From Lachnospiraceae bacterium (GTDB lineage: Bacteria; Bacillota; Clostridia; Lachnospirales; Lachnospiraceae): a DNA stretch of 40,890 nucleotides. Shown one piece after another: positions 6,382 to 14,891 of this stretch (position 1 is the first letter of the stretch; the number at the start of each line of letters is the position of its first letter). Below the pieces are notes generated by a model. It was not told the DNA's origin. It made no database searches and worked only from the letters and a program-made list of their open reading frames with translations. The position numbers were made by a program, and so were the translations under genes. Location of the stretch: assembly GCA_017612555.1 (NCBI GenBank), contig JAGAFR010000020.1:1-40890 (forward strand), given 5' to 3'.

Positions 6382-9300
6382 TCATAATCTGGTGCCTATC
6401 TTAAACTTGACCGTCTTATAACCGCCAAACTCTCCTGTACCGTGAAGGGTGACCTGTGCCGTTCCTTTCTTCACATTGTTGATATATGATCCGGGAACAA
6501 CCTCGAACCCGTTTTCTGCGTTAAGGACAAGGTCTGTATTATACAGCTTTGCCGATGAGAACTGATCGGCTTTGGTTATAAGTATCTCCCTTCCCGTGTA
6601 GGTTTGATCCTTTATGGAGAACTTCGCTTTTGAGATATCCTTCTTTGCAGCCAGTATTCTGTACGGAGCAAATACCGTTTGATTCATATAATTCCCCATT
6701 CCCGTTACCGCCGCATACAAAAGCGTTCCTGCGGGAGGGTTTTCCGTATCGGATACTTCCGTAGTCTTATCCTCTTTATAGTATTTGATCACTTTTTCGT
6801 AGTCCTTACCGGCACGCAGCGTATTGCCGTTACGATCGCGCACGGTCACCTTAGCCTTGAACTTTCCGGCCTTGGCGGAGGCTGTAACATCTGATGCGAT
6901 CACGGTAGTATTCCTTGCAAACACCGACTCTGTTATGGAGAAATTGACGTATTTGGTTTTGCTGTAGTTTCCCTTACCTGTTATCGTAATTGTGGGAGGC
7001 TTGAGATCAGCCGCAGACGCGACCTTATTGTTATTTGTACATTTGATCGTATAATCGCGGCCCTCCTTAAGCTTAACAGAGCCGTCTCTTACAACAACGG
7101 AAGGTATTGTCTGTCCGCTTTCATACTGTACGGAAACAGGATCCCCGCTATTGATCGTGATCCCCTCGCTGTTTATCGGTTTTCCCGTGATCTTAAATGT
7201 AACTGTCTTCTCGCCGGTAAACGCATATCCGGTCTCACTTATCGGAGCCTGTCTGCCCCGAAGCACGAGCGTTGCAGTTCCCGCATTTTTACCGTTCTGT
7301 ACGGTCAGGATCTCAAAATCCGTACCCTGCGTAAGTTTTTTACCCTGATACTTAACATCAAGCCCGTGATCAGATCCGTCGCTGTTCTTAAGATCCGAAC
7401 CTGTATAAGCCACTCCCTTGTATACCTGATCCGGTATCTTTCCTACAGTGACTTTGGAAAGGGCCACCTTCGGAAGGTCCGTCTTTCCGGAGCCGTTTTC
7501 GTCTGTAATGGAGAAATACACCGTCTTTTGGCCTGAATAATTGCCTTTCATGTTGACGGTCACGGACGGAGCCTTCTTTTTATCCTCGGCAGTGGGATTC
7601 TTTTTGTCTGCTACCTTATATGCTTTTTTATTATTCTTGTATGATAACGTATAATCCGTCTTCTCAACGAGCATGGTCGTTCCGTCATATACGCGTATAT
7701 CAGGCTTTATTGCTGCGCCTGTATAAACCTGATCTTTTATCTCTGAAACCCATATCTTTGAAAAAATACCCGAGGCCGGGATATCCTCGTCGAGAACTTC
7801 CCATTCTCCCCCCATATAGTCACCTATATACGGTTCGTAGTCATCGATGTTTCCGGTCAACACATCCGGATCGGCAAATATCACAAGAGCTCCCGCATAA
7901 GGCAGCTTAGTCGTGTATACACGATAACTGTCCGATCTGTCCGATACGTTGTATACGGAAAAAACGGTTCCCGCTTCATAAGGATCGATGGCTCCGACAT
8001 AATATCTGTTACCGGTTTCCGGCAGTCCGAGGTTTTCAATACTCTTGTATCCGCCCGCTGCCAGGAGCTTAGCTCCTTCATGGATCATGAATTGTGTATC
8101 CGTATCAACCGGTGAGTTCTTGTCACTCGAATCACCGAAGATCGTTACTCTTCCACCGTACAGATCGAGAGAACCGTTACAGTCGATACCGTCTCCTTCG
8201 GGAACAAAACTGATCGTTTTGACACCGTCACCTGCATAAAGGTCTGTCGAATTACCACCGTCCACGTTGTTGCTGTCTATTGTGATACGAACGTCCCCGC
8301 TGTATATATTGCACTTTCCTTCCAGGGTAGACTCAAATTCCTTGGTAAGTCCGATCTCATCATTGACCTTAAATGCATCATATGAATCATATTTATAAGT
8401 CGGTTTCTTGTTGGATGCATTTATACCATCCTCACGGGAATTGATCCTGACCGTAGGACCTTCCACGCCGGCCTCTCCGATAGTGATATCCTTGCCTTCA
8501 ATACCCTCATAACACGTCCGGATATCAAGTACCGTACCGCTTCCTTCCAAGTACACCTTTTCTATTCCGGATACACCGTTTCCGGACGCTTTTACAGTTA
8601 TATCTCCGCCGGTTATCTCAAGTTTGTTATTGGAGTGAATCGCCGTGTCCGGTGAACCTATCATATATGCACCGTTATCAGTCGGTGTGTAACCTTCCGT
8701 GGTAACGCCCTTTGCCTTCAGTCCGGTCTTGGTCGTATCAAGATTGATAGTTCCTCCGGTTATGAATATACCACCGCTTGCTCTGTCCTGGGATTCATCT
8801 TTACCGTGCTTTCCATCGGGATCCCCTTCAAGGAACACGACCGTCCTGATCTTGGACGTTCCGCCGTTAAGTGCTTTGTGGCTTCCAAGATCCACATTTA
8901 CACGCTCATACTTTGTATTATCGGTCTTCCAGAGATAGTTCCTGGCGGTATCAGTCCCCGGTGTTCCGGTTCCGTAGAATGATACGGCCGAATCCTTATA
9001 TACGGTATCGATGTTGACCGTGCCACCGTTTATGTATATATTCCCCGCCTGGATACCGTCGCCTTCACACAGGTTGATATTGATCTCGCCCCCGTTGATA
9101 TTTACGAAGCCGTCGCTGCCTTTAGCCTTGATCCCGTCATTGCGGCATTCTATGATGTTCAGCCGGCCTCCGTTTATATTTATCTCTCCGGCGTTGGCTT
9201 TAACAGCCTCTCCTTTAATATTCCACAGGTTGATCGTCCCGCCATCGATGAAAAGCTTGCCTCCCTTTGCACCTATTCCTCTTGTAGGCTCTTTTCCTTT

Positions 9301-9981
9301 TGCGGCAAGCGCGTTTGCGGTATCGTCGGACATCTCATCCCATATGCCCAGAACACCGTCTCCGCTTATGTGCAGCTCGCCTTTTGTCGCTCTTATAACC
9401 GCCTTGGAATCATCATCGGGATCACACGTCTTATTACTCTTTATCGTATTGGTCCCTGATATCACAAGATTAACGATCGAATCGCTTTCCTTTACCATTA
9501 CAGTCGGGTACAGGATCTTTCTTGTCTCATAATACTTGGTGTTGTCTATCGAAAGGTCTTTGAGCTCCAGAGTGACTCCGCCGTTCTTCTTAAGGTTTCC
9601 TTCAATTGCTATTATCGTATTAACGGCTTGTCCGGTGACGGTATAACTGCCTTCTTTCTTTATGAGCACGGTTGTAACGCCTTCTGCAGGATCGGCTACT
9701 TTGATCGCACTCGTATCAATGGGATCGTATTTCGTTTTCCCGTCTTCAACGGAAAACGTCACGGTAACGTGTTCATCCGTTACCTCATCCGTTTGTGAAA
9801 AGTCTTCCTTTACGATCAATTCATTTTCAGATTCATCTGACAACAGCTCATCTTCTGCAACCAACACTTCCGCTTCCTCATTGTCAGGTTCAGCCGCATA
9901 AGCACCGACGGTACTCATAAAGCAGAATGAACCTGCAAATATCAGGGTTGTCAGGCGCTTTAAAAAGCTTTTCTTATTCAT
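6382..9981 (-). CDS. Large secreted carbohydrate-binding beta-helix protein (Cthe_2159-like) with Ig-like repeats
   Basis: The protein of about 1199 residues starts with a signal peptide (MNKKSFLKRLTTLIFAG, cleavage near AYAA). An acidic linker leads to a right-handed beta-helix region (about 80-690) rich in INGG turns, such as GEININGGRLNI and GNIYINGGTVNI, and in D/E side chains that could bind calcium. This matches the Cthe_2159 family, whose founding member binds polygalacturonate and has a pectate-lyase-like fold. From about 730 to the end are five Ig-like repeats, several beginning DQVYTG or DQTYTG and ending in GNYSGxKTVxFxI. No LPXTG sorting signal or SLH domain is visible. The start is the ATG at 9981 with GAGGAGG six bases upstream; a TTG at 9996 lies within that binding site. 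Confidence 0.85.
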   Translation of the reverse strand: MNKKSFLKRLTTLIFAGSFCFMSTVGAYAAEPDNEEAEVLVAEDELLSDESENELIVKEDFSQTDEVTDEHVTVTFSVEDGKTKYDPIDTSAIKVADPAEGVTTVLIKKEGSYTVTGQAVNTIIAIEGNLKKNGGVTLELKDLSIDNTKYYETRKILYPTVMVKESDSIVNLVISGTNTIKSNKTCDPDDDSKAVIRATKGELHISGDGVLGIWDEMSDDTANALAAKGKEPTRGIGAKGGKLFIDGGTINLWNIKGEAVKANAGEININGGRLNIIECRNDGIKAKGSDGFVNINGGEININLCEGDGIQAGNIYINGGTVNIDTVYKDSAVSFYGTGTPGTDTARNYLWKTDNTKYERVNVDLGSHKALNGGTSKIRTVVFLEGDPDGKHGKDESQDRASGGIFITGGTINLDTTKTGLKAKGVTTEGYTPTDNGAYMIGSPDTAIHSNNKLEITGGDITVKASGNGVSGIEKVYLEGSGTVLDIRTCYEGIEGKDITIGEAGVEGPTVRINSREDGINASNKKPTYKYDSYDAFKVNDEIGLTKEFESTLEGKCNIYSGDVRITIDSNNVDGGNSTDLYAGDGVKTISFVPEGDGIDCNGSLDLYGGRVTIFGDSSDKNSPVDTDTQFMIHEGAKLLAAGGYKSIENLGLPETGNRYYVGAIDPYEAGTVFSVYNVSDRSDSYRVYTTKLPYAGALVIFADPDVLTGNIDDYEPYIGDYMGGEWEVLDEDIPASGIFSKIWVSEIKDQVYTGAAIKPDIRVYDGTTMLVEKTDYTLSYKNNKKAYKVADKKNPTAEDKKKAPSVTVNMKGNYSGQKTVYFSITDENGSGKTDLPKVALSKVTVGKIPDQVYKGVAYTGSDLKNSDGSDHGLDVKYQGKKLTQGTDFEILTVQNGKNAGTATLVLRGRQAPISETGYAFTGEKTVTFKITGKPINSEGITINSGDPVSVQYESGQTIPSVVVRDGSVKLKEGRDYTIKCTNNNKVASAADLKPPTITITGKGNYSKTKYVNFSITESVFARNTTVIASDVTASAKAGKFKAKVTVRDRNGNTLRAGKDYEKVIKYYKEDKTTEVSDTENPPAGTLLYAAVTGMGNYMNQTVFAPYRILAAKKDISKAKFSIKDQTYTGREILITKADQFSSAKLYNTDLVLNAENGFEVVPGSYINNVKKGTAQVTLHGTGEFGGYKTVKFKIGTRL

Positions 9982-10007
9982 GTAAAACCTCCTCAAGTGA
10001 CCACTTT

Positions 10008-11204
10008 CTACATATCATCAACTGTTATGATATCCGTAAGGATATAATGGAACAGAGGGTATGATGTATTCTCATTTTCAATATATCCTTTTCGAAGATC
10101 GATCGTATCGGAAGGATCATCGGGGTTAACGCCCGTATAATTACCGCGGAACACAAAGTCACCGTTTCCGCGCTTAAACCGCTCTATGGCATCCTCCATG
10201 GCATCCTCGGTCCCGGGTGCTGCGGCCTGCATATTAAGGTCATCCATTTCAACCCACCCTTTTTCGAATCCGGCCGAAATGTCCGTTCCGTGAATGCGGC
10301 CTGTTACGACGGATTCAATATCCTTATCCATAAAGACTGCCTCAACTGCGCCGAGAACATAAGGTTCCCAGCATATCCTTGAAGTGATGAGCGATGTACC
10401 GGGAGCAACCTCCGACATGCTCTGATTGTATCCCACATAATATACCGGACGCTCCTCGGATGCTTCCTCACATGCTATGGCAGGACCGATCGTATCCGTA
10501 TGCTGGGAGATAACTATACAACCTTCATCGATAAGATGTTGTGCAGCACTCTTCTCCTGAGCGTAACTGCTCCACGTACCGGTGTAGCACACATGCATAA
10601 CGGTCTGTGACACAACGGAGCGTACCCCCATCAGGTAGGCCGTATAACCCGATATGACCTCCGATGTGGGAAAAGCAGCCACAAATCCTACTACAGCTTC
10701 ATCCTCCGATATGGTACCGTCGAGTATCATCTGCCTTATCTTGACTCCGGCCGCGATACCGCTGACATATCTTCCCTGATAAGCTTCGCCCTTAAAAGTA
10801 TGATAATTGGCAGGAACACTCTGTCCGCTCATATCCATATACGATGTCTGGCAGAACTGTGTATCCGGGTACTCCGGAGCAAGCTTTCTTACCAGTTCGC
10901 TGTATCCGTTGAAAAAAATGATGTCGCACCCCTTTTCTGCCAGTTCCCTGAGGGGCTCTTCCATCTCATCATCAAGAACGTTGCTGCACGACTCGATCGT
11001 CACGCGATCACCGTATTCCCTCTTGAGCGCATCGCTCGCAAGTGAGAAATTATAAGTATAGGGCGTACTTTCATCATTATCGTAAATAAAACCCACCGTC
11101 AGATGCTCCTTTCCTCCGGAAAGATTGAGCAGTCTGAAGCTCACGATGAAACCGGCCATGATCACAAGACATGTCAGCGCGGTTATGATATACACTCGTT
11201 TCAT
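10008..11204 (-). CDS. BMP/PnrA-type periplasmic ligand-binding protein
   Basis: The 398-residue protein has one N-terminal membrane segment (residues 4-26) and then the Bmp/Med fold: LTVGFIYDNDESTPYTYNFS, GCDIIFFNGYSELVRKLAPEYPDTQF, AYQGRYVSGIAAGV and VVGFVAAFPTSEVISGYTAYLMG. Characterised BMP proteins such as PnrA bind purine nucleosides and feed ABC transporters. No lipobox Cys is present, so it is probably membrane-anchored by an uncleaved segment. No permease or ATPase gene is nearby. Its start overlaps the stop of the HD-GYP sensor gene by four bases (ATGA), so the two are made together. It may present a ligand to that receptor rather than to a transporter. Confidence 0.83.
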   Translation of the reverse strand: MKRVYIITALTCLVIMAGFIVSFRLLNLSGGKEHLTVGFIYDNDESTPYTYNFSLASDALKREYGDRVTIESCSNVLDDEMEEPLRELAEKGCDIIFFNGYSELVRKLAPEYPDTQFCQTSYMDMSGQSVPANYHTFKGEAYQGRYVSGIAAGVKIRQMILDGTISEDEAVVGFVAAFPTSEVISGYTAYLMGVRSVVSQTVMHVCYTGTWSSYAQEKSAAQHLIDEGCIVISQHTDTIGPAIACEEASEERPVYYVGYNQSMSEVAPGTSLITSRICWEPYVLGAVEAVFMDKDIESVVTGRIHGTDISAGFEKGWVEMDDLNMQAAAPGTEDAMEDAIERFKRGNGDFVFRGNYTGVNPDDPSDTIDLRKGYIENENTSYPLFHYILTDIITVDDM

Positions 11205-14200
11205 TCCTCTGCTCCTTTCTCTTCTTCTCCGGTCTTATTATCGCTTTGCATCTGCTCGGCCTGTATCTTCTTGTCTTCCTCTTCGCGGCGCCTTAACTCT
11301 TCCTGCGCCTTACTGTCGGCATTTTGGATCTCTGCAGACTTCTGAGCGTAAATCTCATCCAGGTTGATGACTCCCTTATCCACAAGACGCATAAATGCGT
11401 CGAGAGCTTCGGGATCGAACTGTGAGCCCCGTCCCCGCTTCATTTCATTCATGACATAATCCGTATCCATCTGATTTCTGTATACGCGATTGGATGTCAT
11501 TGCATCAAATGTATCCGCAACGCTTATTATCCTTCCGAAGAGCGGTATCTCTTCACCCTTAAGGCCATCCGGATATCCGCGTCCGTCATAGCGTTCATGG
11601 TGATACCTCGTTCCGTCGACAACATTTTCCACGAGAGTGAAATCCTTAAGTATCTCCGCACCGCTCTCCACGTGGGATTTCATCTTGGCGTATTCATCAT
11701 CGTCAAGGCGACCCACCTTATTGAGAACGCTGTCGGGAATGGCGATCTTTCCGATATCGTGCATCTGCGCCGCCTTACGCAGATTGGAAAGATCCTTGCT
11801 GCGCCGCCACCATTTAAAGCATTTCATTTCCCTTGCTATCAGTACGGCATATTCGGCAACGCGCATACTGTGCTGATGCGTACGCACGTCCTTGGCATCG
11901 ACTGCGTTTGCTATGGCCATTACCGTTTCATTGGCCATGTTCAGTTTGATCTGCTGTCTGTTGAGCTGTCTCTGAACTATTATCCATGTGAACCACATGA
12001 TGAACAGTATCAGAAGGATGACCATATAAGTCTTGAATACCCGCTGTTCGTAGAATTCGCCTTCCTTGACGATCTCGAACTTGCGCTCTTCAAGGACACG
12101 CTCACCGGCACTGTCAAATATCGCCAGATGGAATGTATAATCACCCGCCGGCAGATTGACATATATGATGTTGTTCAGATTGTTCTGTGGAACGATGGTC
12201 CACTGACTGTCATACCCCTCGAGATAATATCCCACATTAGGCTCCTGAATGGTATAGTTGAGTATCTCGGGAAACATTTCCACACGGCTGACGCCCTGTC
12301 CGACCGTTATCGCTCCCATACGCGCAAGAGGCTGTGTGACCCCGTCCATCTTCACGGAAGCCAGCTGCATCCGGTAGGACCTTACGTCGGTGTTGTATTT
12401 ATCAACGTCGATGATATAGACACCCGTATCACACGGAAGGAAGAGCTCGCCTTTTTCGTTGTAATAGTTCCATGAATTTGCGGTAAGGGAAGTACCCAGT
12501 CCTCTTCTGGCATCAAGAAGTTCCCATGCGATCTCACCGCCCGCCACGAGTTCATCACGTTCCACGACATATATACCGGCACTGGACATGACAAACAGCG
12601 TGTCTTCATCTTTGACCCAGATATCATAGTTGTTAAAATACGGGAATTTCTCAAGCACCCGTATTGAACCCTTTTCGTCAAGATAGCAAAGACTGTTGCT
12701 GGTTACTATGAACACTCCCTCTGACTTAGGATCCTTTACGGTACGAAGTATGACTCCGCTGGAGAGTCCATCATCCCTTGTCAGCATCTTCTCAACTTTT
12801 CCGTCCCGAAGAACAGCGATACCGTCTCCGTCCGTTCCCGCAAGTATCGTTCCGTCACTTCGCTCGGTCGCGGTCAGTATCATAGAGTTGATCAGTCCGT
12901 CTTCGTTACGGATCGTTTTATCTATCCTGTGATCGCGGATATAGCTGATACCCGTATCACCTGCCGCAAATATCGTTCCATCCGACAGTCCCGTTACTAT
13001 ACGGGCCCTGTTTCCGAAGCTTCCGGTGTCAGCATTGTATGACCATGACTCTCCGTCGGGTGCATATTCCATAAGACCGCTGCCGTATGTACATATCCAC
13101 AGATGATCTTTATCATCCACGTACATGCATCGTATACGTTTGCCGTCAAGTTCGGTCGTCAGATCGTTGTTTATCTGTCTGCGGCATGCCCTGTCCACAA
13201 CATCAAGTCCTTTGTCCGTTCCGATATAATAGTTGCCCTGCCAGTTTACGATGGCATTTACGACACGCCTCTCCATACCGATGGCACCGTATACATCCTT
13301 GAAAGGAGACTTGGCCAGCCGGAGGAGTCCGAGTCTTGATGATGTAAACCAGAGATTACCCTGGTAGTCATACAGCATATTGTCGATGGAGTTGTTAAAA
13401 TCATTTGTATTGAGCTTGTGATATGCTCCATTGTCCAAATACGATATACCGCTGTCGGAAGATACGAACAGTGTACCGTCGGGCAGATAGTTCAGGTTGT
13501 TGATGCTGGCCACATCTTCACAGGTAATGGTGTTCTTTTTCTTAAATGTATCCGAAGAAACGTCAAAACAATAAATGTGGTTGGTAGATGATCCCACCAT
13601 CAGTGTTCCGTCCGGAGAAAAAGCACAGCAGTTGTACAGTTCCTTCTCGTCAGGCAGCTGATCGCTGCACACTATCTTTCCGCCGCGCATCAGGAACAGG
13701 CGTCCGTCGGAAGCTATGGTCGCCACTCGCCCCGACTCATCAGCTGTGATACTGTCGGCGTAGTTTACTTCTTCAAGATCATCCGCTACCTTCAGACCAT
13801 TGTTCATGACAAGCACCTGCATGCTGCCGGTCGTTCCCACGTAATAATTTCCATCAGTCGCGCGGATGATGCATCTGACCGAATTGGATCCGAGTCCGCT
13901 CGTCTGGTCCAGCACATTGACCACCTTCTCACGGATCACGATCGACAGACCGTTGTCATTCGTTCCGATCCACAGACGTCCTTCCTCATCCACGTAAAGG
14001 CAGTTGACATTCTTGACTGATTCATAATCATCGACCCAGCGGAACTCTCTCCCATTATACCTGTACAGTCCTGCATATGTTCCTATCCAGAGAACTCCGT
14101 CATTGGTCTGCGCTATGTCGTTGGCCTCGCCGCACGGAAGTCCGTTATTACTGCTGTATACGCTCTGTACATAATCGTTATAATCTGTCGGATCCTGTGC

Positions 14201-14854
14201 CGATGCTGCCTGTGTACCGACAGGAACAAGAAGACTCATTCCGACGGACAACGCGAGGATCATTGCGATCCCTTGTGCACTTTCGCCTGTAACCTCCCTG
14301 TTATGTTTATGGTTCCGCCTGAACCTTCTGATGAGCATCACAAGATAGACAGCCAGTATAGTGATCATCTTGTCGGCAAACTCGATCGAAAGCTGACCGA
14401 GAACACTGCTTATAAGAAAAGGAACATCTTTTTCAAGCAGATAGTCGATAAGTGCATTACCCCAACTGTTACCGGTATATCCCTTATCGAGCAGGAGGTT
14501 TATCGGAACGGAAACGGCTAGCGATGTAAATACCGCGAAGGAAGCGGCCTTCATAAATCCGTAAAACCTGTCAAACCATTTCCTGTTTGCCGCGATACCC
14601 ACGATCACCCCGAGTGCGATACTCGTAAGCGAATAAGCAGCCGACAGATGATTGACTACGCAGTACGCCATATTGGCGGTAAATCCGACCAGTGCTCCGC
14701 ATACGGGACCGCCTATACATGCACACAACGCCGTTCCGAAAGAATCGGCCCAAAGCGGAAGCCCGAGACTTACGGACAAAAGCTTTCCGCCTATATTAAG
14801 ACATATGCAGATCGTAACGAACAGAACGATCTTCCAGATTTTCCAATTCTTCAT
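11201..14854 (-). CDS. ECF-S-like membrane domain, beta-propeller, Y_Y_Y and HD-GYP sensor
   Basis: This 1217-residue receptor has: residues 5-178, about six membrane segments resembling ECF transporter S components (GLPLWADSFGTALCACIGG; PVCGALVGFTANM); 195-217, another membrane segment; about 230-820, a large extracytoplasmic propeller with Reg_prop repeats (NDGVLWIGTYAGLYRYNG; EGRLWIGTNDNGLSI; DHLWICTYGSGLMEY); 855-930, a Y_Y_Y domain (VGYYLEGYDSQW; LPAGDYTFHLAIFDSAG); 943-961, a final membrane segment; and about 975-1160, HD-GYP. The phosphodiesterase motifs are intact: HD at 1032-1033, HDIGK, H1085-H1086 and GYP at 1093-1095. The tail is highly charged. The expected product of c-di-GMP hydrolysis is pGpG or GMP. 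Charged flanks fit propeller outside, HD-GYP inside. It overlaps the BMP gene by four bases. Confidence 0.87.
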   Translation of the reverse strand: MKNWKIWKIVLFVTICICLNIGGKLLSVSLGLPLWADSFGTALCACIGGPVCGALVGFTANMAYCVVNHLSAAYSLTSIALGVIVGIAANRKWFDRFYGFMKAASFAVFTSLAVSVPINLLLDKGYTGNSWGNALIDYLLEKDVPFLISSVLGQLSIEFADKMITILAVYLVMLIRRFRRNHKHNREVTGESAQGIAMILALSVGMSLLVPVGTQAASAQDPTDYNDYVQSVYSSNNGLPCGEANDIAQTNDGVLWIGTYAGLYRYNGREFRWVDDYESVKNVNCLYVDEEGRLWIGTNDNGLSIVIREKVVNVLDQTSGLGSNSVRCIIRATDGNYYVGTTGSMQVLVMNNGLKVADDLEEVNYADSITADESGRVATIASDGRLFLMRGGKIVCSDQLPDEKELYNCCAFSPDGTLMVGSSTNHIYCFDVSSDTFKKKNTITCEDVASINNLNYLPDGTLFVSSDSGISYLDNGAYHKLNTNDFNNSIDNMLYDYQGNLWFTSSRLGLLRLAKSPFKDVYGAIGMERRVVNAIVNWQGNYYIGTDKGLDVVDRACRRQINNDLTTELDGKRIRCMYVDDKDHLWICTYGSGLMEYAPDGESWSYNADTGSFGNRARIVTGLSDGTIFAAGDTGISYIRDHRIDKTIRNEDGLINSMILTATERSDGTILAGTDGDGIAVLRDGKVEKMLTRDDGLSSGVILRTVKDPKSEGVFIVTSNSLCYLDEKGSIRVLEKFPYFNNYDIWVKDEDTLFVMSSAGIYVVERDELVAGGEIAWELLDARRGLGTSLTANSWNYYNEKGELFLPCDTGVYIIDVDKYNTDVRSYRMQLASVKMDGVTQPLARMGAITVGQGVSRVEMFPEILNYTIQEPNVGYYLEGYDSQWTIVPQNNLNNIIYVNLPAGDYTFHLAIFDSAGERVLEERKFEIVKEGEFYEQRVFKTYMVILLILFIMWFTWIIVQRQLNRQQIKLNMANETVMAIANAVDAKDVRTHQHSMRVAEYAVLIAREMKCFKWWRRSKDLSNLRKAAQMHDIGKIAIPDSVLNKVGRLDDDEYAKMKSHVESGAEILKDFTLVENVVDGTRYHHERYDGRGYPDGLKGEEIPLFGRIISVADTFDAMTSNRVYRNQMDTDYVMNEMKRGRGSQFDPEALDAFMRLVDKGVINLDEIYAQKSAEIQNADSKAQEELRRREEEDKKIQAEQMQSDNKTGEEEKGAEE

Positions 14855-14891
14855 CTGTTATCCATCCTCCATCATCTTGAGAGCCCAATGC

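Noticed and set aside
9982-9996. TTG start 15 bases upstream for the large beta-helix protein
   Set aside because: These codons include the GAGGAGG ribosome binding site itself; the ATG at 9981 gives a normal signal peptide.
11597-12475. Plus-strand open frame of 292 codons
   Set aside because: It is antisense to the HD-GYP and Y_Y_Y region, whose motifs are intact. No ribosome binding site or domain was seen.
11201-14854. Propeller protein as a hybrid two-component histidine kinase
   Set aside because: Propeller/Y_Y_Y proteins are often kinases, but there is no HisKA, HATPase or receiver domain here. The cytoplasmic part is HD-GYP.
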